From: Gentiana macrophylla
Lineage: Eukaryota; Streptophyta; Magnoliopsida; Gentianales; Gentianaceae
DNA: 64,000 bases
Direction of reading: 5' to 3'
NCBI GenBank assembly: GCA_026214975.1
Contig: CM047806.1
Location: 52,283,947-52,347,946 of the forward strand
The translations under genes were made by a program, and so were the position numbers. Each line of letters starts with the position of its first letter. Positions within the stretch are counted from its first letter, which is position 1. Positions 47,005-58,320 of this stretch are shown piece after piece. Under the pieces are notes generated by a model. The model was not told the DNA's origin. It saw only the letters and a program-made list of their open reading frames with translations, and did no database searches.

Positions 47005-47117
47005 GTGATGTGGCCCAGCGGTAAGTGTTATGGTTATTAACCCGGAGGTTCCAGGTTCTTGCCCCTGTTGAGGCAAAAAATGTGCGTGCGTGTGTTTCTT
47101 TCGTATCGGTGAAAAAA
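47005..47117 (+). mobile_element. tRNA-derived SINE-like element
   Basis: TGGCCCAGCGGTAAGTG (47011-47027) resembles a Pol III A box, and GGTTCCAGGTTCTTGCC (47047-47063) resembles a B box at the usual spacing for plant tRNA-derived SINEs. A GTGCGTGCGTGTGTTTCTTTCG tail follows. AAGGAAAAA flanks it at 46996-47004 and 47118-47126, a possible but low-complexity target duplication. Confidence 0.6.
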
Positions 47118-47359
47118 AAGGAAAAATAAATAAGAAAATGAAAATAAAACAAGTGTTCGGTTTTACGAAGAAAAAGAAAAGAAAACATGCGTTCGATTCA
47201 GATCATATTATTGTGCGGGAGATATAGTGCATTTTTCGTTGAATCTGAACACTACAGATTTATGTATAGATACTAATCCTATTTTTTTTATAAATCTGAA
47301 AAATTAAATCTGTAAATTACAGATTTAACATGATTTACAGATTCTACTGCGAGTGCTCT

Positions 47360-47710
47360 AAGGATATCTACTAGAAGTTTAGGGAAGCATTTTACTTACC
47401 TAGACGGAGTCAATAGGCGATCAAGAAGACCTATGGCCTAGAGATGTCACCACCATTGCACTTTGGAGGGATGTCTTTCTATGGTCTCTTCAAGTGAGAG
47501 ATCCAACATCATAATTTGTGGCAGCGGGGGCTTGCGTTTGCGCATCTCCTACCCTTAAAAAAAGTTAGGGAAGCATTTGTTCTTAAGAGGAAGGATATTA
47601 TTCAATTAGTTGAAGACGATAAAATTATGTATATAGGATGGACTGTTTACTGAGTAAAATGCGAGTGTTATACAAGAAAATCTTGATGATAAACCGTAAC
47701 TAACTAAATA
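47360..47710. other. No gene seen
   Basis: Short direct repeat of TTTAGGGAAGCATTT / TTAGGGAAGCATTTG near 47380 and 47567. Nothing else recognised. Confidence 0.3.
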
Positions 47711-48088
47711 CTCCCTCTGTTTTTTTATTAGTCACTTTTGGTGTAGTCATACAGACTAAGAAAGTGATTAACGCGTCTGAAATTATATGTAAAATGACAA
47801 AACTATCCTCTTCTTAATATTAAGTATTCTCAAAAATGCTAAAATATCATTTATGTTCTCATAGTACTATTACAAACTTGTATAGAATGCCCATTGTAGC
47901 TTATGTACTTCTCCACCCGTGGGAAATGACTTTTTTTCATTGAGAAAGAAAATCTTGAATTGAATTTCAATTTAAAATAGGGGTAAAAAAGGAAAATAAT
48001 AATAAATATTGTATTGAAAATATAAATTGACAGATTAATATAAAAAATAAATTCTGAAAGATGACAGTTAAAAGAAAACGAAGGGAGT
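47711..48088. mobile_element. Stowaway-like MITE
   Basis: It starts TA-CTCCCTCTG and ends CGAAGGGAG-T, near-complementary termini of the Tc1/mariner Stowaway type. Internal ATTAGTCACTTTTGG and AAGAAAGTGATTA blocks fit the family pattern. Length is about 378 bases, with no coding capacity. The right TA is shifted by two bases, so the copy is old. Confidence 0.7.
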
Positions 48089-48261
48089 CCTAGAAAATTA
48101 AGAAGTTTAATGTTACCATGAATACAATGAAAATATTCTAACTTTGATGTACCCACACAAAATAGATGTATTGTGTCTTTTCTATAACCACGTACACGTA
48201 AACCTTAAACACCTCTCCAAACGTTCATATCGTATCATTTTGACCCCTAAACTTCTATAAA

Positions 48262-48371
48262 ACAAACAAGCCTTTAGGTTTTTGCTTTTGAGAGATGGGT
48301 TGTGTCTCTCATCCTTACAAACAAGCCCTTAGGTTTTTTGCTTTAGAGAGATGGGTTGCGTCTCTCAACCT
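48262..48371 (+). repeat. Two tandem copies of a 55-bp repeat
   Basis: ACAAACAAGCC...TTAGG..TTTGCTT..GAGAGATGGGTTG.GTCTCTC occurs at 48262-48316 and 48317-48371 with a few differences. Confidence 0.8.
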
Positions 48372-48599
48372 CATATATGTTCCTTCTAGCCCACTTAGGT
48401 TCGAACTATACAATTGCAAACACTCTATATCAGCAGCACAACATCATTAAGCAATAATTTTTCAAGATCGAATCTCACAATGTACCTATAATAATCAATT
48501 TTTTGCTCTAAAACCAACTTTCACAAAATCCACTGTATATTAGTTCAGAGTTAGTGTGACGCACCGATAGAACAGTGTGCCAAAATCCATTGTACATTA

Positions 48600-48765
48600 C
48601 TCCCTCCATTCCTAAATATATATCGCGTGTGAGAAAAACACACAGATTAAGAAATAATTTATTGTGTTGACTTTCATTATAAAATAATAAAAAAATCTTA
48701 AAAAATGTAGTGGTGTATTAAATATGAAAGATTGATTGGTTGAATGAGTCTAGAAAGTTGAAAAC
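48600..48765 (+). mobile_element. Truncated Stowaway-like MITE end
   Basis: TA-CTCCCTCCATTCCTAAATATA is a typical left terminus. ATTGATTGGTTGAATGAGTCTAG near 48733 is also usual in such MITEs. The right terminus is missing. The sequence passes into minisatellite array 2. Confidence 0.6.
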
Positions 48766-48768
48766 AAT

Positions 48769-49930
48769 GATTATAAGCGATTGAACATTGAACATTAAAC
48801 ACTATATTTATAAACAATAATCATAACATCATAACATCATTAAACACTATAATTATAAACAATGATTATAAGTGAACTTCAATGATTATAAGCGATTGAA
48901 CATCAAATTGAACTTCAATAAACTTGAGTGAACATTGATTTGATGTTTAATCATCATAATACACTATAATGAACTTACATGAACTTCAATTCGATGTTCA
49001 ATCGCTTATAATCATCATTAAACACTCTAATAAACTTAAACGGACTCCAATTTGATGTTCAATCGCTTATAATCATCATTAAACACTATAATAAACGTAA
49101 ACAAACTTCAATTTGATGTTCAATAGATTATAATCATCATTAAACACTATAATAAGTTTAAAAAGACTTCAATTTGACGTTCAATCACTTATAATCACCA
49201 CTAAACACTACAATAAGCTTAAACGGACTTTCATTGGATGCTCAATCACATTTAATAATCATTAACACTATAATAAACTTAAAGGAACTTCAATTTGTAG
49301 TTCGATCACTTATAATCATCATAAACCAATATAATAAAGTCAAATGAATTTCAATTTAATGTTCAGTCACTTATAATTATTATTAGACACCATAATAAGA
49401 TTAAACAAACTTCAATTCGATTTCAATCACTTATAATAATCATTAAACACTATAATAAACTTGAGTGAACAATTATTTGGTGTTTAATCACTTATAATCG
49501 TCATAAAACACTATAATGAACTTAAATGAACTTCAATTTGATGTTCAATCGCTTATAATTATCATCAAACATCATAATAAGCTTAAACAGACTTCATTTT
49601 GATGTTAAATCGCTTATAATCATCATTAAACACTATAATAAGTTTAGATGAACTTTAATTTGAAGTTCACTCACGTATAATAATCATTAAACACTATAAT
49701 AACCTTAAACGAACTTTGATTTGATGTTCGATCACTTATAATAAATCTTAAATGTAAATCCATTTGATGTTCGACCACTTATAATAATCTTAAATGAAAT
49801 TCCATTTGATGTTTAACCAATTATAACCATCATAAAACACTATAATAGAATTAAATTAACTTTAATTTAATGTTCAATCACTTATCTTTATTTTCGGTCA
49901 CTTATTATCTTCTTCAAACACTATATAGAA
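48769..49930 (+). repeat. Minisatellite array 2 (same unit as array 1)
   Basis: The first 140 bases hold short rearranged units in both orientations (48769-48905). From about 48950 the units follow the same order as in array 1. One extra short unit is present near 49745-49795. About 17 copies in the forward orientation. Confidence 0.88.
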
Positions 49931-50124
49931 CACAATAAACAATAAATTTGATATTGATGCTGAATTAGTTGGTCATAATCATCATTTTTTGAGAAACTCA
50001 AAATAATGACTAAACATTGTAATACAACCACTAAAAATCATCATTAACAATTACATTAAAATTAATAAATATCATGTTGCTTCTTCTAAAAAAACCTCTA
50101 TGAATATTTAATATCATGTTGATT

Positions 50125-50180
<56 letters not shown>

Positions 50181-50354
50181 AATAAATAAAAAGTATTGTT
50201 TCTCCAATGAGGCAATGACACATAATAATATGACTCTTCCGGTCAAATCATTCCCTTCCCCTTAAGATTCCCACTTCATATTCCTCACCATATTTTTACT
50301 GCAAAAAGGAAAAAAAAATCCTTGATCATCATTTTGATTAAGATACAATAAAAT
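49931..50354 (+). repeat. Core between arrays 2 and 3, with long (TA)n microsatellite
   Basis: Duplicate of 42481-42868. The TA run is about 25 dinucleotides here (50129-50178) against about 7 in the first copy. The core separates arrays of opposite orientation. Confidence 0.88.
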
Positions 50355-51484
50355 CAATGTTCACTCAAGGTTATTATAGTGTTTAATGATTATTATAAGC
50401 GACTGAAATCAAATTGAAGTTCATTTAATCTTATTATAGTGATTAATGATGATTATAAGTGATTGAATATTAAATTGAATTTCATTTAAGTTTATTATAG
50501 TGTTTTATGATGATTATAAGTGATCGAACATCAAATTAAAATTCGTTTAAGGTTATTATAGTGTTTTATGATTATTATAAGTGACTGAGCATCAAATAAA
50601 GTTCGTTCAAGTTTATTATAGTGTTTAATGATATTATAAGTGATTGAATCCCGTTTAAACTTATTATAGTGTTTTGTGATGGTTATAAGTGATTAAACAT
50701 CAAATTGATGTTCATTTAAGGTTAGTATAGTGTTTAATGATGATTATAAGCGATTGAACATCAAATTGATGTTTATTTTAGCTTATTATAGAGTTTAATA
50801 ATGATTATAAGTTATTGAACATCAAATTAAAGTTCGTTTAATATTATTATAGTGTTTAATGATGATTATAAGTGATTGAACATTAAATTGAAGTTCATTT
50901 ATGTTCATTATAGTGTTTTATGATGATTATAAGTGATGGAAAATGATATTGAAGTTTATTATAGTGTTTAATGATAATTATAAGTGAATGAACATCAAAT
51001 TGAAGTTCGTTTAAACCTATTATACTGTTTCATGATGATTATAAATGATTGAACACCAAATTGAAGTTCTTTTAAGCTTGTTAGAGTGTTTAATGACGGT
51101 TAAAAATGATTGAACATCAGCCCTAAAAAAATGATTAAACATTCAATTGAGGTTCCTTTAAGCTTGTTATAGTGTTTAATGATGGTTAAAAGCGATTGAA
51201 CATCAAATTGAAGTTCACTTAAGCTTATTATAGTGTTTTATGATGGTTATAAGTGATTAAACATCAAATTGATGTTCAATTAAGGTAGTATAGTGTTTAA
51301 TGATGATTATAAGCGATTGAACATCAAATTGATGTTCATTAGCTTATTATAGAGTTTAATAATGATTATAAGTGTCTGAACATCAAATTGAAGTTCATTT
51401 AGTTTATTACAATGTTTAATGGTTATTATTACTGTTTAATGATGATTATAAGTGATTAAGCATCAAATTGAAGTTTTATTTGAG
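50355..51484 (-). repeat. Minisatellite array 3, inverted relative to arrays 1 and 2
   Basis: Units read as the reverse complement (for example TTATTATAGTGTTTAATGAT then GATTATAAGTGATTGAACAT then CAAATTGAAGTTC). About 18 copies, some shortened. Together with array 2 and the core it makes an inverted repeat of more than 1 kb per arm. The last unit is cut at 51484 by the MULE and continues at 63107. Confidence 0.9.
51475..51484. repeat. MULE target-site duplication, left copy (TTTATTTGAG)
   Basis: Exact 10-base match with 63107-63116. The bases on either side of the match differ. Confidence 0.88.
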
Positions 51485-51600
51485 AGGGGTTGAGTTAATA
51501 CGGCTGTTTGACCCAAAAAGTCATGTGTAAAGGTTTTTTTGTGAAAAAATGAGTTAAAAAGGTTGTTTTGTGTATAATACATATTCTATCCAAAGTGATT
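51485..51600 (+). repeat. MULE left terminal region
   Basis: AGGGGTTGAGTTAATACGG, then T/G-rich blocks (AAAGGTTTTTTTGTGAAAAA). Weakly like the reverse complement of 62990-63106 (both have AGTTA-TAC near the end and AAAAAGG-TTG about 80 bases in). Confidence 0.5.
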
Positions 51601-52204
51601 AATGTCTCTCATTATCTCTCTCCCAAATCCCCAATCAATATCGGGAATTAGTTTCGGTTTTACATTTGTGGAAAACCGCCGATCATCGCCGAAAAAGGGG
51701 CTCCCACCAAATCATTGCCGGAAATTAGTTTCTCTACTTCAACGTCTATCCTCTGTTCTCTTCCACTTTCATCATCCGGGCTCCCCACCAAATCATTTCC
51801 ACTTTCATATATCTCAAGATAGCTCGATTTTTGGTCATTACGCCTATTTGAGGACATATATTTTGGTGAGTTAACTTCCTCGTTTAGAAGCCCCATTTTG
51901 TGTGGTTTGATCCCATTTATTTCTTGATTAAATGACATTGTTTAATTTGTATAGGGTTTAATGGAGTGTATCTTGATTGATTGATTAAATTAAATTGTTT
52001 GTATTGAAGAAAATGCCACAAGTTGTTTGATATGCTTGAATAAATTGTGTTTGAAAGCAAATTCGTTTCATAAAGGTTTAAGATTAGATGAAGAACTTTT
52101 ATTTTTGCTCAATTTTGGGTTTATGATCATAAACAAAATATTTTGGCTCATTTTGGGTTTATGATCATACACAAAAATAAACAAAATACATTGAAGTTAT
52201 TTGT

Positions 52205-52265
52205 GATATAAAGATGTATAGAACTTGTTTCTTAATCAAGCTCTTAATGTTGCATCTTTGATTTG
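52205..52265 (+). repeat. Internal repeat, copy 1 of 3
   Basis: ATAAAGATGTATAGAACTTG then TTTCTTAATCAAGCTCTTAATGTTGCATCTTTG. Related copies at 52397-52457 and 55198-55265. All three lie in predicted intron sequence of the transposase gene. Confidence 0.75.
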
Positions 52266-52396
52266 CGATTGCGATTCAAGGTTGACAAGTTGTGATTAGG
52301 AAGAGTAGAACTTTTTGTTTGGTTTGATCATAAACACTGCACAACTTGTTTTTTGTTGGTTTTTTTTTTTTTTGAAAGACATAAACTTGTTTTGTA

Positions 52397-52457
52397 GTAT
52401 AAAGATACTTAGAACCTGTTTCTTAAATTCGAACTTATTGTTGCATCTCTTTATGAT
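52397..52457 (+). repeat. Internal repeat, copy 2 of 3
   Basis: GTATAAAGATACTTAGAACC then TGTTTCTTAAATTCGAACTT, ending ATTGTTGCATCTCTTTATGATGG. Closest to the copy at 55198-55265. Confidence 0.75.
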
Positions 52458-55197
52458 GGTTTTAGACGCTCTTGGATATGACAAATTTAATGTTAATGAT
52501 GAATACTGATGACTATTAATTTGAATTATAGATGTGCCATGGTTGATGAAGATGAAGCTTGGTTTATTGTGTGTTATCCGGATGGGTTTGAGGAGAATAT
52601 GGATGGTGTTTGGTCTTGGTCATTCGTGAATCATGAAGTAGAAAAATTGTCGACGACCGTATTTGTGAAAAAAAATATTTCATATGGTGAGTTGTGTGAA
52701 AAATTGAGAGTTGAATTGGGAATTGACACAAGTATTTATGATTTTGAGATGAAATGGATGGCCCCCATAGGTAAAGCTTTGCCGATGGTAATTTCTTGTG
52801 ATAAGCAGTTGAGACATTTCTTGTTGGTTTATGAACCAAGGAAAGATGCGTTATTAGTATCTTTGAAAAGAAAAGAAGCCGACATGTATATTGAAATTGA
52901 AGCAAGAAACCGTGATGATGTTATTGTGAATGAAGAAGAATATGTTGAAGAGCCACCTTTGAACATAGTAAGTCAAGATACATGGGAGGATAATAATGTT
53001 AGTCAAAGTGTCCTAACAAGTGTACCCATTGAAGAACCATATCTTGAAGAGATGCATTTAAAAGAACCATATCTTGAAGAGACGCATTTAAAAACGGTAA
53101 GTGAATGCACATTCGATGATAATATTGTTAGTCAAAGTGTACTTTCAAGTGTACCCATTGAAGAGACATGTTTGAACAATTTTTTGCAAGATCCTCTGTT
53201 GGACATCTTGGGTGATGATTGTTTTATAAACGGCCCCGCCATGTACATTGAATGTTGATGATGGTAATTTAAATGAGAAGGATGAAGGTTTGTCGGTCGA
53301 TGATACTTTTACGGGTGATGATCGAGAATCCCCAAACATGGATACATTTATCGGAGTTGATTGTAACCGTAATGTAATCAACATGATATTGGTCTTGATG
53401 AAGAAACCATAGTGAGCATTCACGATAATGAAGACATTCATGTGAATGACCATTTTGCCAAAAGGTTTGTTGAAATATAAAGTTGAGATGTTGGCCGTGA
53501 AGTTCCATTTTGAGTTTGATGTTCAGTCTACCAATACCAACCTTTATGTAGTGGTGTGTGCCTCGAAAGAATGTAATTGGCGTTTGAGGGCAACTAGGGT
53601 CGATACATCTAAATGCTTTGAAGTGCGAAGGTATCCGAGTAAGCATACTTGCTTACCTATTGTCCATCGAAAGGATCATAGACATGCTTCGTACAAGCTA
53701 ATTGGAAGGTATTATTCTCCGAACTATATGCGTGCGAATGTGTTTTCACCGCAAATGATATCATCGCAAATTTTAATCGAGAGTTTAAATCACGAGATAT
53801 CTTATCCCAAGGCTATCTCGGCTAGAAATTATGCAATTGGATTAATGCAGGCGATCCACACAAAAGTTTCGATAAGTTGCCAAAGTTTTTCATAGATTGA
53901 AGAAGACAAACCCGACACGGTGTGAGACATTCACACCGTTGGGGACCATAGATTCAAGTATTGTTTTATGGCACTTGGTGCAAGTATACATGGTTTTCAA
54001 TCATCAATGCGGCGATAATTTACGTGGACGGATGCGCATTTAAAATCTATTTACAAAGGGACTTTACTTATTGCAACATGTCAAGATGGTAATTATCAAA
54101 TATTTCCGCTTGCATGGGCTATTGTTGATTCGAAAACAATTTATCTTGGACATGGTTCTTTCAAAGATTAAAACCCATTCTGGTGACACCAAGGATTTAG
54201 TGATACTTTACGATCGGGCTGAAAGTATTACGCATGGATTTAAAGAAGTGTACAAGCAAGCGCATCATGGACACCGTATATCATCACATGCAAAAAACTT
54301 GAGGACTCATTATCCAAGACGCGGTTTAACGGGTCTTTTATTAAAGCTGCACACATGCATATACGAGCGATCATTTAAATTGAAGTTCGAAGCGTTATGT
54401 AAGAAATGTAGGGATCTTTGAGAAGTCCGAGAATCTGATCCGACTAAGGATATTCTTTGTGTATTTGGATGAAGCATCGTTCCTTTATGGTCTAGAGCTC
54501 ATTTTCCGGGAGAACGTTATAATATAATGACAACGAACAATGCCGAGTCATTGAGCGATAAGCTAAGGCGTCGCGCGTGAGTTATCTATAGTTGGGTTGC
54601 TTAAATATATTATTCGGGATGTATTGCAAATATGGTTTGCTAAAAGAAGTTCGAGAAGGCTGCGATGTGTTCAACTCCTCTCACTCCAAAAATTCAAGCA
54701 TTAGTGCGAGAATAAATACAAGTTTGTTTGAAGTTTTAATGTGAGTCTAATTGTCCAAGAAAAATATGATGTGCTTGACTTGGATGCGATGATGAATTAC
54801 ATTGTGGATTTAGACAAGCGGGCATGTACATGTAAGAAATTTGATTTAGATCGGATTCCATGTGACCATGCAATAGCGTGACTAAGAACAAGAGTAGGCA
54901 CGCATACGATTGCGGTTGGTATTTTGGCACGAATGTTGGAGGCAAGCTTATTCCAAAAGTGTGTTACCCTTGCCAAATGTAGCGGATTGTGAATTTCCTG
55001 ATGATGTGCTTGCCATGAAGGTGTTGCCACCGTTGTTGGAGAAGCGACAAAGCGGGCGTCCTAAATCTAATAAGAGAATCCTATCTGCCGGAGATGCGCC
55101 AAAGACGGTGAAACCAACAAAACGCAAGAAAAAGATGCTACTCTATTTTGACGTGATTCCCTTAGGTAAATGTATTTCTTTCTTTCCTTTCTTTTAT

Positions 55198-55265
55198 AGT
55201 ATAAAGATACTTAGAAGATTCCGTTTCTTAATCTCGAACTTATTGTTGTTGCATCTTTGTAATGG
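55198..55265 (+). repeat. Internal repeat, copy 3 of 3
   Basis: GTATAAAGATACTTAGAAGA then TTCCGTTTCTTAATCTCGAAC, ending TTGTTGCATCTTTGTAATGG. Lies in the predicted last intron. Confidence 0.75.
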
Positions 55266-55440
55266 TTATGCAGGATGTTGCAGTGATTATGAAGGATGTA
55301 GCAGCAATTGTGATTGTTTTGCTTCAAAATGGAAGATGATGTGTTGTTAATGTGTATTGATGTACATGGCTTTTGGTTAAGCATTAAAATTATGACTTTT
55401 GTGTATTTATTATGACTTTACGGTTGGCATTAAAATGTGT

Positions 55441-56712
55441 AACCTCGATCTAACATCTTATTACGTGCTATCAACCCCGATCACGATGTCGCCTTGATCG
55501 GACCTCGATCTAACATCTTATTACGTGCTATCAACCCTGATCAGAGTAATCGCCTTGATCGGACCTCGATCTAACATCTTATTACGTGTAATCAACCCTG
55601 ATCGAGTAATCCCTTGATCGGAACCTCGATCTAACATTTTATTACGTGTAATCAACCCCGATCACGATGTCGCCTTGATCGAACCTCGATCTAACATCTT
55701 ATTACGTGTAATCAACCACGATCACGATAATCGCCTTGATCGGACCTCGATCTAACATCTTATTACGTGTAATCAACCCCGATCACAAGAATGTCGCCTT
55801 GATCGGACCTCGATCTAACATCTTATTACGTGCTATCAACCCCGATCACGAATCGCCTTGTCGGACCTCGATCTAACATCTTATTACGTGCTATCAACCC
55901 CGATCACGATGTCGCCTTGATCGGACCTCGATCTAACATCTTATTACGTGTAATCAACCCCGATCACGATGTCGCCTTGATCGGACCTCGATCTAACATC
56001 TTATTACGTGCTATCAACCCGATCCACGATTCGCCTTGATCGGACCTCGATCTAACATCTTATTACGTGCTATCAACCACGATCACGAATGTCGCCTAGA
56101 TCGGACCTCGATCTAACATCTTATTACGTGTAATCAACCCTGATCACAGTAATCGCCTTGATCGGACCTCGATCTAACATCTTATTACGTGTAATCAACC
56201 CCGATCACGATGTCGCCTTGATCGGACCTCGATCTAACATCTTATTACGTGCTATCAACCCCGATCACAGAATGTCGCCTTGATCGGACCTCGATCTAAC
56301 ATCTTATTACGTGCTATCAACCCCGATCACGATGTCGCCTTGATCGGACCTCGATCTAACATCTTATTACGTGCTATCAACCCCGATCCACGATGTCGCC
56401 TTGATCGGACCTCGATCTAACATCTTATTATGTGTAATGTAATCAACCCCGATCACGATGTCGCCTTGATCGGACCTCGATCTAACATCTTATTACGTGT
56501 AATCAACCTGATCACGGTAATCACCTTGATCGGACCTCGATCTAACATCTTATTACGTGTACTATCAACCTTGATCGATCATCTTATTATGTAATGCCTT
56601 GATCTTGATCGCCTTGATCGATCGATCTAACATCTTATTACGTGTAATCAACCACGATCACGATAATCGCCTTGATCGGACCTCGATCTAACATCTTATT
56701 ATGTGTAATGTG
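55441..56712 (+). repeat. 60-bp tandem array inside the MULE, about 20 copies
   Basis: The unit is ACCTCGATCTAACATCTTAT, TACGTGCTATCAACCCCGAT, CACGATGTCGCCTTGATCGG. Copies are nearly identical except at two spots: TGCTATC versus TGTAATC, and the tract between GATCA and CGCCTTG, which varies in length (CGATGT, CGATAAT, GAGTAAT, CAAGAATGT). The array lies between the transposase 3' end and the promoter of the small coiled-coil gene. Each unit has several GATC sites and an ACGT core. The open frame 55830-56039 is an array artefact. Confidence 0.95.
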
Positions 56713-57075
56713 ATCCCTGATTTATCAATCATAATAGGGCGTTAGATCGAGGTTCACCCAAGGCGATTCTTGTGATATGAGTTGATCACACATAATAAGA
56801 CGATAGATCGAGGTTAAGCTCGAGGCGATTATTGTGATCCGAGTTGATCAATCATAATAAGATGATAGAGCGAGGTTCAATCAAGGCTAATCACCCAATT
56901 ATTATGATCCTTATTGATCACACTTAATTAGAAGCGATAAATCGAGGTTCGATCGAGGATATTATTGTGATCTTGATTGATTAAGGCAATTACACTTCAT
57001 CTCCCACGTTAAATCGGTGCTCGATTAAAGCGATCACGGTAATCCGAGTCGATCGAGCGTGATATGATTACATTC
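56713..57075 (-). repeat. Diverged inverted units after the 60-bp array
   Basis: About five units read as the reverse complement of the array unit (TCATAATA-GGCGTTAGATCG then AGGTTC..CCAAGGCGATT.TTGTGAT near 56730). They are more diverged from each other than the forward copies are. Confidence 0.8.
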
Positions 57076-57140
57076 ATTTCGAGGCGTTACGACAAGACTA
57101 TACTCGATTAAATCGATAATTGAGCTCGTTCTTGGCACCC

Positions 57141-57304
57141 TATATAAAGCATCATCACACACCCAACCCCAAAATCCAAAACCCTAATTTGCCGTTCTCC
57201 TTCGGCGCGCCAAAATCAGCCTCTCCTGCCCTCCCAAACCAGCGCAATCAGCCTCTCCTCCCCTCCCAACACCGCGCCCCTAAGTGATTCTGCGACTCTT
57301 AACG
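57141..57304 (+). promoter_or_regulatory. TATA box and leader exon of the small MULE gene
   Basis: CTATATAAAGC at 57140-57150, then an A/C-rich leader with AAAACCCTAATTTGCC, a common plant leader motif, and a splice donor at GGTATGT (intron from 57305). Confidence 0.65.
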
Positions 57305-58319
57305 GTATGTCTACGCAAATTAATGCGTTTTTAACGGTGATTTTGTTCTCTTTAAGTGCGATTCGGTATGTCCGGCTTTGTTTGTGCAGGTGTTTGTCTG
57401 TGTGCGATTCGGGTATGTCAGGTGCGATTCGGGTATGTCAGGTGTTTGTTCTCTTTACGGGTGCGATTTTTACTGCGTTATATGCTTTTGTTGATGGCTT
57501 GGCCTTATATGCTTTTATGCTTCAATGGCTTGGCCTTATATGCTTTTGTTGTTGATGTCCGTTACCCCGGAACAAGTGCTTGAGACGGATGCAATTTTTG
57601 TAAGCTTTAGGCACACGTTCGAAACAACTCTATAAATTGTGTGTTATTGACTGTTTACACAACTTTCGATTGGTTACATTAGCGCTTTTTTTTTTAGTGT
57701 ATGCAATTGTAAGTAAATAAAGGTGCATATGTTCATTATTATGTGTGTATGTATACATCATTTTGGACAAATGATTCATAGAAAATTAAAGGCTAACTTT
57801 TTTTTTTAGTTTGTGTATATAAAGAAGGGGAAATCGACAAAGATACTCGATCGATTAGAATCAAATAGGAATATATATGATTTTGTCATTATATCCTTTA
57901 TGCATTTTAAAACCACCGATTTTGTGCATATTTAAAACCCCGATTTTGTGCATATTTATATGCTACCGGCATTGTATTGTTCCTTGTTTCCACTTTCATG
58001 TATAGTATCCTCCGAAATCTTGAGAAATCTATGAAGAACTCCACAAAATGATTAATGTACCTATTTTTGCTTAAAATACATATTTTGAACTTATCCTCTA
58101 TGATTATATTATCTATCCTCTAATGAAACAATTATATTATCTATTCAAACAATTACCTCCTGATTATGATATTGACTTTTCTTTGCGGATACTCGGGATC
58201 CAATTTTCAAGCTTCATCTCCTAATCCATTCTACTAGAACCATGAGCGGTAATGTGTCATATTTTTTATTTTTTTATTTTTAAATAATTATAGTAATAGT
58301 ATAATTGGTTTGAATGAAG
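57305..58319 (+). other. Probable intron of the small MULE gene
   Basis: It starts GTATGT and ends GAATGAAG before the ATG at 58321. It holds short duplications (GTGCGATTCGGGTATGTCAG twice near 57410; GGCTTGGCCTTATATGCTTTT three times at 57475-57550). Open frames at 57307-57583 come from these repeats. Confidence 0.5.
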
Positions 58320-58320
58320 G

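Larger units (their letters stand above)
46271..47359. mobile_element. Possible non-autonomous TIR transposon with plastid DNA and a SINE inside
   Basis: The left end AGAGCGCACTTGCA and the right end, read in reverse, AGAGCACTCGCA agree except for one gap and one or two changes. Both subterminal regions are rich in ACAGATT/GATTTACAG motifs in opposite orientation (46310-46350; 47295-47345). No target duplication was clear, and no transposase is present. The superfamily is not assigned (PIF/Harbinger or hAT would be guesses). Confidence 0.45.
51600..55350 (+). pseudogene. mudrA-like MULE transposase, broken
   Basis: A 5' leader exon ends near 51865, and a likely intron runs 51866-52531 (GTGAGT...TTATAG). 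The ATG is at 52539 (MVDEDEAWFIVCYPDGF), with a PB1-like N-terminal part and an acidic repeat region (two near-copies of a VSQSVL.SVPIEE segment) to 53258. The DNA-binding region (53446-53895) has the C-x4-C...H-x-C pattern in CASKECNWRLRATR...KHTC. The transposase core has D at 54031-54033 (DAHLKSIYKG), D at 54212-54214 (YDRAESI) and E at 54545-54547 (NAESL), the expected DDE order. A SWIM finger C-x-C...C-x-H lies at 54808-54870. The basic C-terminal part has GRPKSNKRILSAGDAPK (about 55050). A second likely intron is 55166-55273. At least six frameshifts or stops. Confidence 0.86.

Noticed and set aside
47011..47063. Functional tRNA gene
   Set aside because: A-box and B-box like sequences are present, but no cloverleaf or acceptor stem can be formed; a SINE relic fits better.
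51660..51938. Minus-strand open frame with repeated GNDLVG motif
   Set aside because: Antisense of the transposase leader exon, which has a short direct duplication; no support for a gene.
55441..56712. CRISPR-like array (regular 60-bp repeats)
   Set aside because: Whole 60-bp units repeat without unique spacers, in a plant transposon; it is a minisatellite.
57307..57583. Cys/Leu-rich open frames, membrane-protein-like
   Set aside because: They start at a splice-donor sequence and consist of short duplicated segments; more likely an intron.
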